Assembly (NCBI RefSeq): GCF_018417475.1
Contig: NZ_CP054856.1
Coordinates: 3,565,001 to 3,629,000 of the forward strand
Direction: 5' to 3'
Source of the DNA: Novosphingobium decolorationis
Lineage (GTDB): Bacteria > Pseudomonadota > Alphaproteobacteria > Sphingomonadales > Sphingomonadaceae
DNA length: 64,000 nt
Positions 1 to 8,304 of this stretch are shown one piece after another (position 1 is the stretch's first letter; every line of letters begins with the position of its first letter). The notes beneath the pieces were generated by a model. The model had not been told where the DNA came from, ran no database searches, and was given only the letters and a program-made list of their open reading frames with translations. Position numbers and translations under genes: made by a program.

Positions 1-300
1 GAAGCTCCAGTGGGTCGGAGCGATCGGCGTGTCGGAGCCCGGCAGCATCAGCGCCAAGCGCTCGGCGTCGTCGCGGCTGGCCTCCACGCGGATCGCCGCG
101 CTCTCCACCGTCCGGGTCCGGCTGCGCTCGGTTCGGCCGCGCACCGCAGCGTAGAGGTCGGACAGGGATAGGTAACGCTCGTCCGCCGGCCGCTTGAACC
201 ACTCCGAGGAAACGCGGCCGACACGCTGGCCGCGACTCACGTCCACCTTGTAGCCGCCGACGTGTTCGCGAGCGGTGTCCAGAATTTCCACCTGGGTCAT
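1..300 (-). CDS. DUF932 family protein, N-terminal part (runs off window)
   Basis: The reverse strand is open for 100 codons from an ATG at 298-300 to the window edge, starting MTQVEILDTAREHVGG and containing RVGRVSSEWFKRPADERYLSLSDLY in outline. This resembles the start of DUF932 (phage/plasmid-like) proteins, whose function is unknown. Members are common on plasmids and integrative elements, so the gene suggests that the left flank is mobile DNA. The C-terminal part lies outside the window. The family call rests on recognition of the N-terminal pattern, without a search. Confidence 0.65.
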   Translation of the reverse strand, partial: MTQVEILDTAREHVGGYKVDVSRGQRVGRVSSEWFKRPADERYLSLSDLYAAVRGRTERSRTRTVESAAIRVEASRDDAERLALMLPGSDTPIAPTHWSF

Positions 301-539
301 GGGTCGTCTCCATGACGGGCGCTGGAAGCCTCTCTCCCAGCCCTCAACCCGTCACGGAAACTCGGTCCGCACTCTCACTCTCTTGCGGGGCGTTGCAGGG
401 CGGCAGGCCCTGCAGAAGGGGTCGGCCGAGACCGCGGGCTCGGATGCAGGGGAAGGCTTTCCCAACCTAACGGTCAGCTCCGGCATGAAAGTCTTATGGC
501 TTTGCATCTTTCCTCGGCACATCAATGCTGATACAAATC
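301..539. other. Intergenic region between DUF932 gene and AbiEi gene
   Basis: No convincing gene is seen. It must hold the divergent promoters for the DUF932 gene on the left and the AbiEi gene on the right. One clear hairpin is present at 394-414: an 8-base stem TGCAGGGC/GCCCTGCA with a 5-base loop. It has no T-run, so it is not a standard terminator. Its role is unknown. Confidence 0.4.
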
Positions 540-566
540 CTCGGAGAATACACCTCATACTCCGAG
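540..566. promoter_or_regulatory. Inverted repeat, candidate AbiEi operator
   Basis: Arms CTCGGAGAAT (540-549) and ATACTCCGAG (557-566) match at 9 of 10 positions and are separated by 7 bases. The repeat ends 10 bases before the first possible start codon of the AbiEi gene. AbiEi antitoxins are known to repress their own promoters by binding inverted repeats, so this is the likely operator. The binding itself is inferred. Confidence 0.6.
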
Positions 567-576
567 CCGACGTATC

Positions 577-1194
577 TTGCCCGAGCCCGCATCCCAGCGC
601 CGAACTGCCCACACCGTGCTGAAAGCGCGTGGTATCGCGCGTCTGGCCGAACTGCGCGCGGAGGGAGTGACTGCGGCCACCATGAGCCGTATGGAGCGAG
701 ATGGTGAGGTCCTTCGGCTTGCGCGGGGGCTTTATCAGCTCCCTGATGCGCCGCTCGACGCTCACCATAGTCTCGCCGAGGCAGCGAAACGGGTCCCCAA
801 AGGGGTGGTCTGCCTGGTCTCGGCCCTCGCGTTCCATCAGCTTACCGATCAACTCCCAAGGCAGGTGTGGCTCGCCATCGGCCAAAAGGATTGGGCTCCC
901 AAGGGGCATGGCGTGCCTGTTCGGCTCGTAAGATTTACGGACCGCCTCCTTACGGAAGCCGTGGAGTTCCACACCATCGAGGGGGTGCCCGTAAAGGTTT
1001 TCGGGGTCGCCAAGACGGTCGCCGACTGCTTTCGGTATCGCAACAAGATCGGTCTTTCGGTGGCGATTGAGGGCCTCCAGGAAGCGCTTCGTCAACGCAA
1101 GACAACCCCCAGTGAAATGGCCAGGCAGGCGGAGCGAGGAGCAATCGCCACAGTCGTTCGACCTTATCTCGAGGCGCTGACCGCCAATGGCTAA
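577..1194 (+). CDS. AbiEi-family antitoxin-like transcriptional regulator, partner toxin missing
   Basis: The 205-residue product has an N-terminal winged-helix part (LKARGIARLAELRAEGVTA and a basic wing near RLARGLYQLP) and a C-terminal AbiEi-type domain (SALAFHQLTDQ, VKVFGVAKTVADCFRYRNKIG). In the AbiE type IV toxin-antitoxin system, AbiEi represses its own operon and counteracts the nucleotidyltransferase toxin AbiEii. No AbiEii gene follows. Instead a 24-codon frame starts inside ATGGCTAA at the stop, the same overlap geometry as the intact AbiE pair at 16.2 to 17.8 kb. The first start is TTG at 577; a GTG at 616 is an alternative, and neither has a strong ribosome site. Possible present job: regulator of the restriction genes starting at 1272 (inference). 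Confidence 0.75.
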   Translation: MPEPASQRRTAHTVLKARGIARLAELRAEGVTAATMSRMERDGEVLRLARGLYQLPDAPLDAHHSLAEAAKRVPKGVVCLVSALAFHQLTDQLPRQVWLAIGQKDWAPKGHGVPVRLVRFTDRLLTEAVEFHTIEGVPVKVFGVAKTVADCFRYRNKIGLSVAIEGLQEALRQRKTTPSEMARQAERGAIATVVRPYLEALTANG

Positions 1195-1261
1195 GGAAAT
1201 CAAGATCAGCGATACGTCGGCACTGTCTCCATTGCGGTATGCAATGCGGAAACTGGTGTGA
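1187..1261 (+). pseudogene. 24-codon frame overlapping the AbiEi stop, possible remnant of an AbiEii toxin gene
   Basis: An ATG at 1187 lies inside ATGGCTAA at the AbiEi stop, and the frame reads MAKEIKISDTSALSPLRYAM then RKLV and TGA at 1259-1261. Canonical AbiEii genes begin with exactly this kind of overlap, and the intact pair at 16,796 shows ATGGCTGA. I infer that a toxin gene was lost and its first codons remain. A chance reading frame or a leader peptide coupling translation to the helicase gene is the alternative. Confidence 0.35.
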
Positions 1262-1271
1262 GGGATAACCG

Positions 1272-4200
1272 ATGAAGATCATCGACAACACCTCACTTCT
1301 TCTCGGAGATGACCTGAAGGCGACGCTGGGACGTGGCGCCCGACTCAAAATCGCGGCATCATGCTTCTCGATCTATGCTTTCGAGGCGCTCAAGAGCGAA
1401 TTGTCAAAGGTCGAAAGCCTTCAGTTCATTTTTACGGCACCGACCTTTGTCCCAATGGAAATGACGGACCGCCTCCGCAAGGAACGGCGAGAGTTCTTCA
1501 TTCCCAAAGCGACGCGCGAGCGAGGCCTGTACGGAACCGAGTTCGAGATACAGCTTCGTAATAAGCTGACCCAGCGTGCAGTCGCGCGGGAATGCGCTGA
1601 CTGGATACGCAAGAAAGCTCGCTTTCGGTCGAACACGACCAAGGCACCGATGCAGCAATTCATCCATGCGGCAGCGGAAACGAGTGACGTCGCCTACATG
1701 CCGATCAGCGGCTTCACAGCTGTCGATCTCGGCTATCAGAAGGGCGACGCGGTATCGAACCTCGTCACGCGTATCGACGATGGCGCGCATACGCAGGTGT
1801 ACCTGCAGTTATTCAACCAGATCTGGAACGATGAGGAAAAGCTCAGCGACGTCACGGCCGCCATTTGCGATCACATCGAGTCCGTCTACCAGGAGAACTC
1901 CCCGGAACGGATCTATTTTCATATTCTCTATAATCTCTTTCAGGACTTCCTCGAAGAAGTTGATCAGGACGCGCTGCCGAACGATCTGACCGGTTACAAA
2001 GACAGCCTCGTCTGGAACAAGCTCTTCAATTACCAGAGAGACGCCGCGACCGGCATTATCAATAAGCTTGAAATGCACAATGGATGCATTTTGGCGGATA
2101 GCGTCGGCCTTGGTAAAACTTTCACCGCCCTGGCGGTGATCAAATACTACGAACTGCGCAATCGGTCGGTGCTGGTTCTGTGCCCGAAGAAGCTTGCGGA
2201 CAATTGGCGCAACTACAATACCAATCTGACAACGAACATTTTCGCCAAGGATCGCTTCAATTACGATGTCCTAAGCCATACCGATCTCTCCCGCACGTCA
2301 GGAGAGGCGTTCGGCATTCCGCTGAACCGGGTGAACTGGGGCAATTACGATCTCGTCGTCATTGATGAGTCGCACAATTTCCGGAACAACGATGTCTTCA
2401 AGGATCGAGAGACTCGCTACCAGAAGCTGATGAACAAGGTCATTCGTGCTGGCGTGAAGACCAAAGTTCTGATGCTATCGGCGACGCCAGTGAACAATCG
2501 GTTCAACGATCTGCGCAATCAGCTCGCGCTGGCTTACGAGGGTGACTCTGAAAACCTCAGTCGCAAGCTGAAAACCAACACTGGAATCGAGGAGATTTTC
2601 CGGCGCGCGCAGAAGGCATTCAACGCGTGGTCCGATCTGCCTCCAGAGGAGCGAACCGCGGCCGCGATCTTGAAAGCCCTCGACTTCGATTTCTTCGAGA
2701 TGCTCGACGCCGTGACGATTGCAAGGTCCCGCAAGCATATCGAGACCTTCTACGACACCAAGGATATCGGCAAATTTCCCCAGCGCCGAAAGCCGCTTTC
2801 GTATCAGTGCCCGATCACCCATCGATCGGACGTGCTAGGCCTCAACGATATCTTCAGCAGCCTGTCGGTGCTCAAGCTCGCGGTCTACGCCCCGATCAGC
2901 TACATCCTGCCGAGCCGGCTTCGTAAGTACGAAGAAATCTACGACACCCAGGTGGAAGGCGGTCGCGGCAAGCTGCGGCAGGCCGACCGCGAGCGGAGCC
3001 TTCAGGCTCTGATGACCACCAATTTGCTCAAGCGGTTGGAGAGCTCTGTCGAAGCATTCCGCCTCACCCTACGGGCGCTGCACGGCAACATCGCGCAGAC
3101 GCTCCAGGCTATCGACACCTATGAGAGCACGGGCGCGGCCCAGATCGTGAGCGACCATCTCGGCGATCCCGGTTTCGACCCGGACGATGACGACCTGAGC
3201 GGACTCGATGAGTTCACGGTCGGCAAGAAAATTCAGATCAGCCTGTCGGATATGGACATTCCGTCTTGGAAGCACGACCTCGCCGCGGATCTCACGCTCA
3301 TTGGTGATCTGATCGCCTCGATGGATAAGGTGGGACCGGAGGATGATGCCAAACTGCAGCATCTGAAGGATGTCGTCACCCGCAAGGTTGCCGACCCGCT
3401 CAATGCGAGCAATCGCAAGGTTCTCATCTTCACCGCCTTCGCGGACACGGCGAAGTACCTTTATGCGAATCTAGCATCGGCATTTCTCGAGTCGGACGGC
3501 CTACACTGTGGCATGGTCACTGGCTCCGATGCGCCGAAGAGCACGCTGAAGAAGAGCTATGACTTCCAGTCCCTGCTCACGCTGTTCTCCCCGCGCGCGA
3601 AGGAGAAGCATCTGGTCCTGCCGCACGAAACGGGCGAGATCGACATCCTCATCGGGACGGACTGCATCTCCGAGGGCCAGAACCTTCAGGATTGCGACTA
3701 TCTGATAAACTACGACATCCACTGGAACCCGGTGCGGATCATCCAGCGGTTCGGGCGCATCGACCGCATTGGCTCGCCCAATGCGCAAATCCAGCTCGTC
3801 AACTACTGGCCGGAAATCTCGCTCGACGAGTACATCAATCTCAAGGAGCGTGTCGAAAACCGTATGATGATCGCCGACGTTACGGCGACCGGCGATGACA
3901 ACGTGCTGACCGCCAAGAGCAGTGACATCGCTTACCGGAAGGAGCAGCTCAAGCGGCTCCAGGAAGAGGTGATCGAGCTGGAGGACGTGCGAACCGGGAT
4001 CTCAATCACGGACCTCGGCCTCAACGATTTTCGCATGGATCTCTTGAACCATATCAAGGAACACGGCGACCTCGATCATCTGCCCAACGGCATGCATGCT
4101 GTGGTGCCGGCGCAGCCGGCGCTAGGTCTGAAGCCGGGTGTGATCTTCGCGCTGAAAAATATCCACGACAGCGTGAACATCAACCAGCAGAACCGGCTGC

Positions 4201-4544
4201 ACCCCTATTACCTCGTCTATGTCGGTCACGACGGTGGGGTCGTCATCGACCATACCGAGGTGAAGCGCTTGCTCGATCTGATCCGCACGAGCTGCAAGGG
4301 CCAAGCGGAGCCGATCCGGGCGGTCTGCCAGCTGTTCAATGAGCGGACGCAGGACGGTCGCAAGATGGAGCAATGCTCCGCGCTTCTGAGCGCCGCGATC
4401 CGCTCAATGATCGAGGTGAAGGCAGAAAAGGACATCGACAGCCTGTTCAGCGGCGGGCGGACCACGGCGCTAGTTCATACCATCGCCGGCCTCGACGATT
4501 TCGAACTGATCGCCTTCCTTGTGATCGAAGAGGCGGCGGCATGA
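1272..4544 (+). CDS. PLD-like/SNF2-type superfamily 2 helicase of a type III-like restriction locus
   Basis: The 1090-residue protein has an N-terminal region (about 1-190) resembling the phospholipase D-like domain found on defence helicases. The SNF2/HepA-like helicase core follows: Walker A in ADSVGLGKTFTA, Walker B DESH in VVIDESHNF, motif III LMLSATPVNN, and the C-terminal lobe with KVLIFTAFADTAKYL, ISEGQNLQ and QRFGRIDRIGSPN. The ATG at 1272 has GAGGG 8 bases upstream. The stop overlaps the next gene by ATGA, so the two are translationally coupled. It is the first gene of the helicase/DUF4391/Mod/Res cluster. Translocation or remodelling during restriction of foreign DNA is the likely role, inferred from family and context. 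Confidence 0.85.
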   Translation: MKIIDNTSLLLGDDLKATLGRGARLKIAASCFSIYAFEALKSELSKVESLQFIFTAPTFVPMEMTDRLRKERREFFIPKATRERGLYGTEFEIQLRNKLTQRAVARECADWIRKKARFRSNTTKAPMQQFIHAAAETSDVAYMPISGFTAVDLGYQKGDAVSNLVTRIDDGAHTQVYLQLFNQIWNDEEKLSDVTAAICDHIESVYQENSPERIYFHILYNLFQDFLEEVDQDALPNDLTGYKDSLVWNKLFNYQRDAATGIINKLEMHNGCILADSVGLGKTFTALAVIKYYELRNRSVLVLCPKKLADNWRNYNTNLTTNIFAKDRFNYDVLSHTDLSRTSGEAFGIPLNRVNWGNYDLVVIDESHNFRNNDVFKDRETRYQKLMNKVIRAGVKTKVLMLSATPVNNRFNDLRNQLALAYEGDSENLSRKLKTNTGIEEIFRRAQKAFNAWSDLPPEERTAAAILKALDFDFFEMLDAVTIARSRKHIETFYDTKDIGKFPQRRKPLSYQCPITHRSDVLGLNDIFSSLSVLKLAVYAPISYILPSRLRKYEEIYDTQVEGGRGKLRQADRERSLQALMTTNLLKRLESSVEAFRLTLRALHGNIAQTLQAIDTYESTGAAQIVSDHLGDPGFDPDDDDLSGLDEFTVGKKIQISLSDMDIPSWKHDLAADLTLIGDLIASMDKVGPEDDAKLQHLKDVVTRKVADPLNASNRKVLIFTAFADTAKYLYANLASAFLESDGLHCGMVTGSDAPKSTLKKSYDFQSLLTLFSPRAKEKHLVLPHETGEIDILIGTDCISEGQNLQDCDYLINYDIHWNPVRIIQRFGRIDRIGSPNAQIQLVNYWPEISLDEYINLKERVENRMMIADVTATGDDNVLTAKSSDIAYRKEQLKRLQEEVIELEDVRTGISITDLGLNDFRMDLLNHIKEHGDLDHLPNGMHAVVPAQPALGLKPGVIFALKNIHDSVNINQQNRLHPYYLVYVGHDGGVVIDHTEVKRLLDLIRTSCKGQAEPIRAVCQLFNERTQDGRKMEQCSALLSAAIRSMIEVKAEKDIDSLFSGGRTTALVHTIAGLDDFELIAFLVIEEAAA

Positions 4545-5248
4545 CGGCGGCCTTCTTCGACTATCCCATAGCCGCCGCCTTCGGCCGTGTTGTCCCGAAA
4601 AGCCGGATTTATGAGCATGCGGGCGTCGGCACGGCGCTAAGGGATCTGTTTGTGACCCAGGTCGATCAGATCACTTGGAAGTACAAGCTCGCGCCGGAAA
4701 CTATGAACCTTGCGGCGACGAAGGCCGTCGGTGAGATTCAGGTTTTCGGCATCAGCCTGCGCAACGGCAAGCTCGACGAAGAGGTGCTGCGCGCGATCGA
4801 CCGGGCGATCCCGTTCCCGCTGATTTTCGAGCTCAGCTGGTCTGGCAAGCGAAAGGCGGTGGCTGCCTTCAAGCGGCCGAGCGATGCCGATTCCACCAAG
4901 TGGGTTGTAAGCAGCTATTTCGCGACCGATTGGTTGCCTGACGAGGCGCCTCGCCGGCCGTTGCCGGTCGCGCTCAACCTAGGCGGCCTCTACGACGCCC
5001 TCATCACGGCTTTGATGCCAAAGGCCGGCGTCGAAGCGGAGCACGCTGGCGAGGACATCCAGACGCGCGTGGCGCGGATGGAGGCCATCCGGTCCAAGAC
5101 GCGGGAGGTGGACCGGATCAAGGCCCGCCTTGTCCGTGAGAAGCAATTCAACAAGCGCGTGGCGGTCAATGCCGAGCTGCGCGCCGCACGGCGGGAACTC
5201 GAGCGCCTATCCAGCGCAGCTCCCGATCCTGCCGCGACGAATGAGTAA
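4541..5248 (+). CDS. DUF4391 domain protein
   Basis: The 235-residue product starts at the ATG overlapping the helicase stop (ATGA at 4541-4544). The N-terminal two thirds (YPIAAAFGRVVPKSRIYEH, VDQITWKYKLAPETMNL, VQVFGISL-like, FPLIFEL) fit DUF4391, a family of unknown activity found beside defence helicases and methyltransferases. The C-terminal 70 residues are highly charged and probably a coiled coil. Its position between helicase and methyltransferase, with overlaps at both ends, implies stoichiometric production with both. It may bridge the helicase to the Mod/Res complex; that is inference. Confidence 0.75.
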   Translation: MTAAFFDYPIAAAFGRVVPKSRIYEHAGVGTALRDLFVTQVDQITWKYKLAPETMNLAATKAVGEIQVFGISLRNGKLDEEVLRAIDRAIPFPLIFELSWSGKRKAVAAFKRPSDADSTKWVVSSYFATDWLPDEAPRRPLPVALNLGGLYDALITALMPKAGVEAEHAGEDIQTRVARMEAIRSKTREVDRIKARLVREKQFNKRVAVNAELRAARRELERLSSAAPDPAATNE

Positions 5249-5258
5249 GGATATGACG

Positions 5259-6889
5259 ATGGATAAGCTGAAGATGCAAAGCCCTGACCTGAGCCAGGAA
5301 AACATCGCGAAGATCCGCGACCTGTTCCCCGGCTGCGTGTCCGAGGCGCGCGACGAGGTGACGGGGGAAGTACGTCTAGCGGTAGACTTCGATCAGCTGC
5401 GCCAGGAGCTGAGCGACCACATAGTCGAAGGGCCACAAGAGCGGTACCGGCTGGACTGGCCTGGAAAACGCGAGGCCTTGATCACTGCGAACTCCCCCAT
5501 CTCAAAAACTTTGCGACCTGCACAGGACGAAAGCCTCAACTTCGACACGACGAAGAACCTCTTCATCGAAGGCGACAACCTCGAGACCCTTAAATTGCTG
5601 CAGGAAACCTATCTCGGTCAGGTGAAGCTGATTTACATCGATCCTCCCTATAATACCGGGAAAGACTTCATCTACCGGGACAACTTCACCGCAGAGAAAG
5701 AGCAGTTTGAAATCGACGCGGGGGAGAAAACGGCCGAAGGCGGGCGTCTGGTGGCGAACTCAGATACGCGCGGTCGATATCATTCGGACTGGATGTCGAT
5801 GATCTATTCGCGTCTGACGGTCGCGAAGAGGCTGCTGAAGGATGATGGGATCATCCTCGTCAGCATCGATGACTACGAACAGGCCGCGCTCCGAAAGGTG
5901 ATGGACCAGGTCTTTGGCGAGACGAATTTCGTGGCTCAACTGGTCTGGGAAAAAGGCCGAAAGAATGATGCAAAATTCTTTTCCGTTGGCCATGAATACA
6001 TGCTGGTTTTCGCGAAGAACGTGACGCGGATACGCGAACATCAAGAAGTTTGGCGGGAAGAGAAGCCAGGTGCACGCGATATCTGGGCCGAATTTGTCAG
6101 GCTGCGCGGAGTTCATGGTGATGACTTCAAGGCCATCGAGGCTGACCTTTCTCAATGGTACTCCGACCTGCCGAAGGGCCATCCCGCAAAGAAGTGGGCG
6201 CGGTACAAGCGCGTCGATGAAAATGGTCCGTGGCGGGACCGTGATATCTCTTGGCCCGGTGGAGATGGGCCGCGATATGATGTGATCCACCCAGTGACAG
6301 GGCTTCCGTGCGAAGTCCCAGAAGCGGGTTGGAGATATTCAACGTCCCAGGAGATGCAGAGGCAAATCAAGGCCGGGCTCGTCGAATTCCGTGAAGACCA
6401 TAAGCAACCGCCGTTTAGAAAGGCGCACATTCGGCCAATCCCTGAAGAGGCGAATGGAAGCCAAGTCGACTCGAACGATATCGATGACGACAGCGACGAG
6501 GAAACGGATTTCGCCACGCAGGTTCGTGGGTCGTATTTCTACAAGCAATCCCAAGTCTCGGTAAAATACCTGCGCAAGCTCATGGGGGCGAAGGTCTTCA
6601 CGAACCCCAAGGATCACGATGAGTTGGCAAAATTGATCGAATATATGACGCCGAATGACCGTGCTGCCCTCGTGATGGACTTCTTTGCTGGATCGGCCAG
6701 TACCGCCGAAGCTGTCTTCCGGGCTAATGCCACCTATGGAACCAACCACCGTTTCGTTATGGTGCAGCTCCCCGAGGATTTGCAGGAGGCAGAAGCCTCG
6801 ACCACGGGGACTACGAAGAAGACGGTACAGGCCGCAATAAAGCTCTTGAAGAAGAAGGGTCGACCGCTCGTCTTGTCCGAAGTGTCTAA
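5259..6889 (+). pseudogene. mod: Type III-like DNA methyltransferase (Mod), 5' part, interrupted by an IS element
   Basis: This part encodes the catalytic half of a site-specific adenine methyltransferase. From the ATG at 5259 (AAGGA 8 bases upstream; 5241 inside ATGAGTAA is an alternative), DPPY is at residues 128-131 and the AdoMet-binding FAGSAS at about 476-481. That is the beta-class order (DPPY before FxGxx) of type III Mod subunits. The frame is broken after codon 543 by the IS at 6890; reading on into the IS adds about 18 foreign residues and stops at 6944. Deleting the IS and one TAA copy joins this frame exactly to 7823-8294, giving a 700-residue Mod. The truncated protein lacks the C-terminal region and is probably not functional. 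Confidence 0.9.
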
Positions 6890-6907
6890 GAGCCCGATTC
6901 AAAAGTT
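6890..6907. repeat. IS left terminal inverted repeat
   Basis: 18 bases, preceded by target duplication copy TAA (6887-6889). It pairs with 7802-7819 with one mismatch. Confidence 0.92.
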
Positions 6908-6909
6908 CC

Positions 6910-7743
6910 TCAGGCGTAGCAATACCTTGCGGTTCTGCGGATAAGCATGCGGATAGAAGCGATCATAGCCCAGGCGGTTGAAGAGGCGATGGTCGCTTCC
7001 CAGTCCTTTGCGAGGCGACGACACCGCCCCAGCCAGGCGAAGGTGCGCTCGACGACCCAGCGGCGCGGGAGGACTTCAAAGCCCTTGGCTTGATCAGATC
7101 GTTTGATGATCTCGATCACCCAGTTCCCGGCTTTGGCGAGTGCCGTTCTGAGCTTGTCACCGGCGTAGCCACCATCGGCGAAGATATGGCGCAGCCAAGG
7201 GAAGCGCTGGCAAATCCTTTTGAGCACGTCGACGGCGCCATCCCGGTCCTGAATATCGGCGGTGTGCACGAGGATGGAGATCAGAAAGCCGGAGGTGTCG
7301 GTCAGGATATGACGCTTTCGACCTTTGACTTTCTTGCCCGCGTCATATCCACTCGGACCGCCGCTCTCGGTCGTTTTCACGCTCTGGCTATCGATGATGC
7401 CCGCACTGGGAGAGGCTTCGCGCCCCTCGATCTCTCGCAGGTTCATGACCAGCAGCGTGTTCATCACCTCGAACAATCCCGCGTTACGCCAAGCGTAGAA
7501 ATAGCGCCGAACCGTCGAAACCGGTGGAAAGCATTTGGGCAGCAGGCGCCAGGCACATCCGGCCGAGACCAAGTAGAGCAACGCGTTGGCCACTTCGCGC
7601 ATATTCGTGCTGCGACGCCGACCGCCGTGCTTTGCCGGAGGAATGAACGGTGCCACCAACGCCCACTCCCTGTCCGTCATGTCGCTTGGATACCGCAGTC
7701 CTTTGCGGCTATGCTCATCTCGAGCAATGCCAGTCCATGCCAT
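6910..7743 (-). CDS. IS5-family DDE transposase
   Basis: The 277-residue protein begins MAWTGIARDEHSRKGLRYPS. It carries the N-terminal DUF4096-like segment (DREWALVAPFIPP), then the DDE core: first D in GIIDSQSVKTTESGG, second D in HIFADGGYAGDKL, and E in RRWVVERTFAWLGRCRRLAKDWE (the conserved Y/R-x-E signature). It fills the element, ending 2 bases inside the left repeat. It lies antisense to the interrupted mod gene. No frameshift is seen, so it should be active as a single-frame transposase. Confidence 0.93.
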   Translation of the reverse strand: MAWTGIARDEHSRKGLRYPSDMTDREWALVAPFIPPAKHGGRRRSTNMREVANALLYLVSAGCAWRLLPKCFPPVSTVRRYFYAWRNAGLFEVMNTLLVMNLREIEGREASPSAGIIDSQSVKTTESGGPSGYDAGKKVKGRKRHILTDTSGFLISILVHTADIQDRDGAVDVLKRICQRFPWLRHIFADGGYAGDKLRTALAKAGNWVIEIIKRSDQAKGFEVLPRRWVVERTFAWLGRCRRLAKDWEATIASSTAWAMIASIRMLIRRTARYCYA

Positions 7744-7801
7744 TGATCACTCCATCTCTCGCAAGGACGGCGTGAATCATAACATGCTGGTATTGCTCAA
7801 C

Positions 7802-7819
7802 AACTTTTGGATCGGGCTC
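7802..7819. repeat. IS right terminal inverted repeat
   Basis: 18 bases, followed by target duplication copy TAA (7820-7822). It matches the left repeat at 17 of 18 positions. Confidence 0.92.
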
Positions 7820-8294
7820 TAAGGAACGCGTGAGACAGGCCGGGGCAGCGGTGTTGTCGGAGACTTGCGATCCGGGTTGGAATCGCGATGTCGGCTTCCG
7901 GGTCCTGAAGGTCGATACGTCCAACATGCAGGACGTCTATTATCGCCCGGACGAGATCGATCAGAAGGATCTGCTCACCGCCGTCGACAACATCAAGCCC
8001 GATCGCACCCCTGAGGACCTGCTGTTCCAGGTGCTCGTCGACTGGGGCGTGGACCTGACGCTGCCAATCAAGCGCGAGACGGTGCAGGGCAAAACCGTGT
8101 TCTTTGTCGACGGAAATGCGTTGGTCGCCTGCTTCGACACTGGCGTGACGGAAGAACTGGTGAAGGAGCTTGCTGCCTGCGAGCCGCTGCGCGTCGTGTT
8201 CCGCGATAACGGCTTTGTGTCCGATGCGGTGAAGATCAACGTCGAGCAGGTCTTCCGCCAGGTTTCGCCCGGCACCGACGTCAAGTCGATCTGA
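7820..8294 (+). pseudogene. mod: Type III-like methyltransferase (Mod), 3' part
   Basis: This is the C-terminal 157 codons of the interrupted Mod, beginning at the second copy of TAA. The frame reads KERVRQAGAAVLSE, then GFRVLKVDTSNMQDVYYRPD, ending [10 protein letters not shown], typical of type III Mod C-termini. It joins in frame to position 6889 once the IS is removed. A GTG at 7830 could start a fragment, but there is no evident ribosome site. It sits 10 bases upstream of res, so expression of res may now depend on read-through or on a promoter in the IS end. Confidence 0.88.
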
Positions 8295-8304
8295 GGGGGC
8301 GGGC

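Larger units (their letters stand above)
6890..7819 (-). mobile_element. IS5-family insertion sequence, 930 bp, intact
   Basis: Both ends are visible. The 18-base terminal inverted repeats are GAGCCCGATTCAAAAGTT at 6890-6907 and the complement of GAGCCCGATCCAAAAGTT at 7802-7819, matching at 17 of 18. The element is flanked by a 3-bp direct duplication TAA at 6887-6889 and 7820-7822. A 3-bp TNA-type duplication with a DDE transposase of this size points to the IS1031 or IS427 groups of the IS5 family. Intact ends, a full transposase and a preserved target duplication suggest a recent, still active insertion. Confidence 0.93.
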
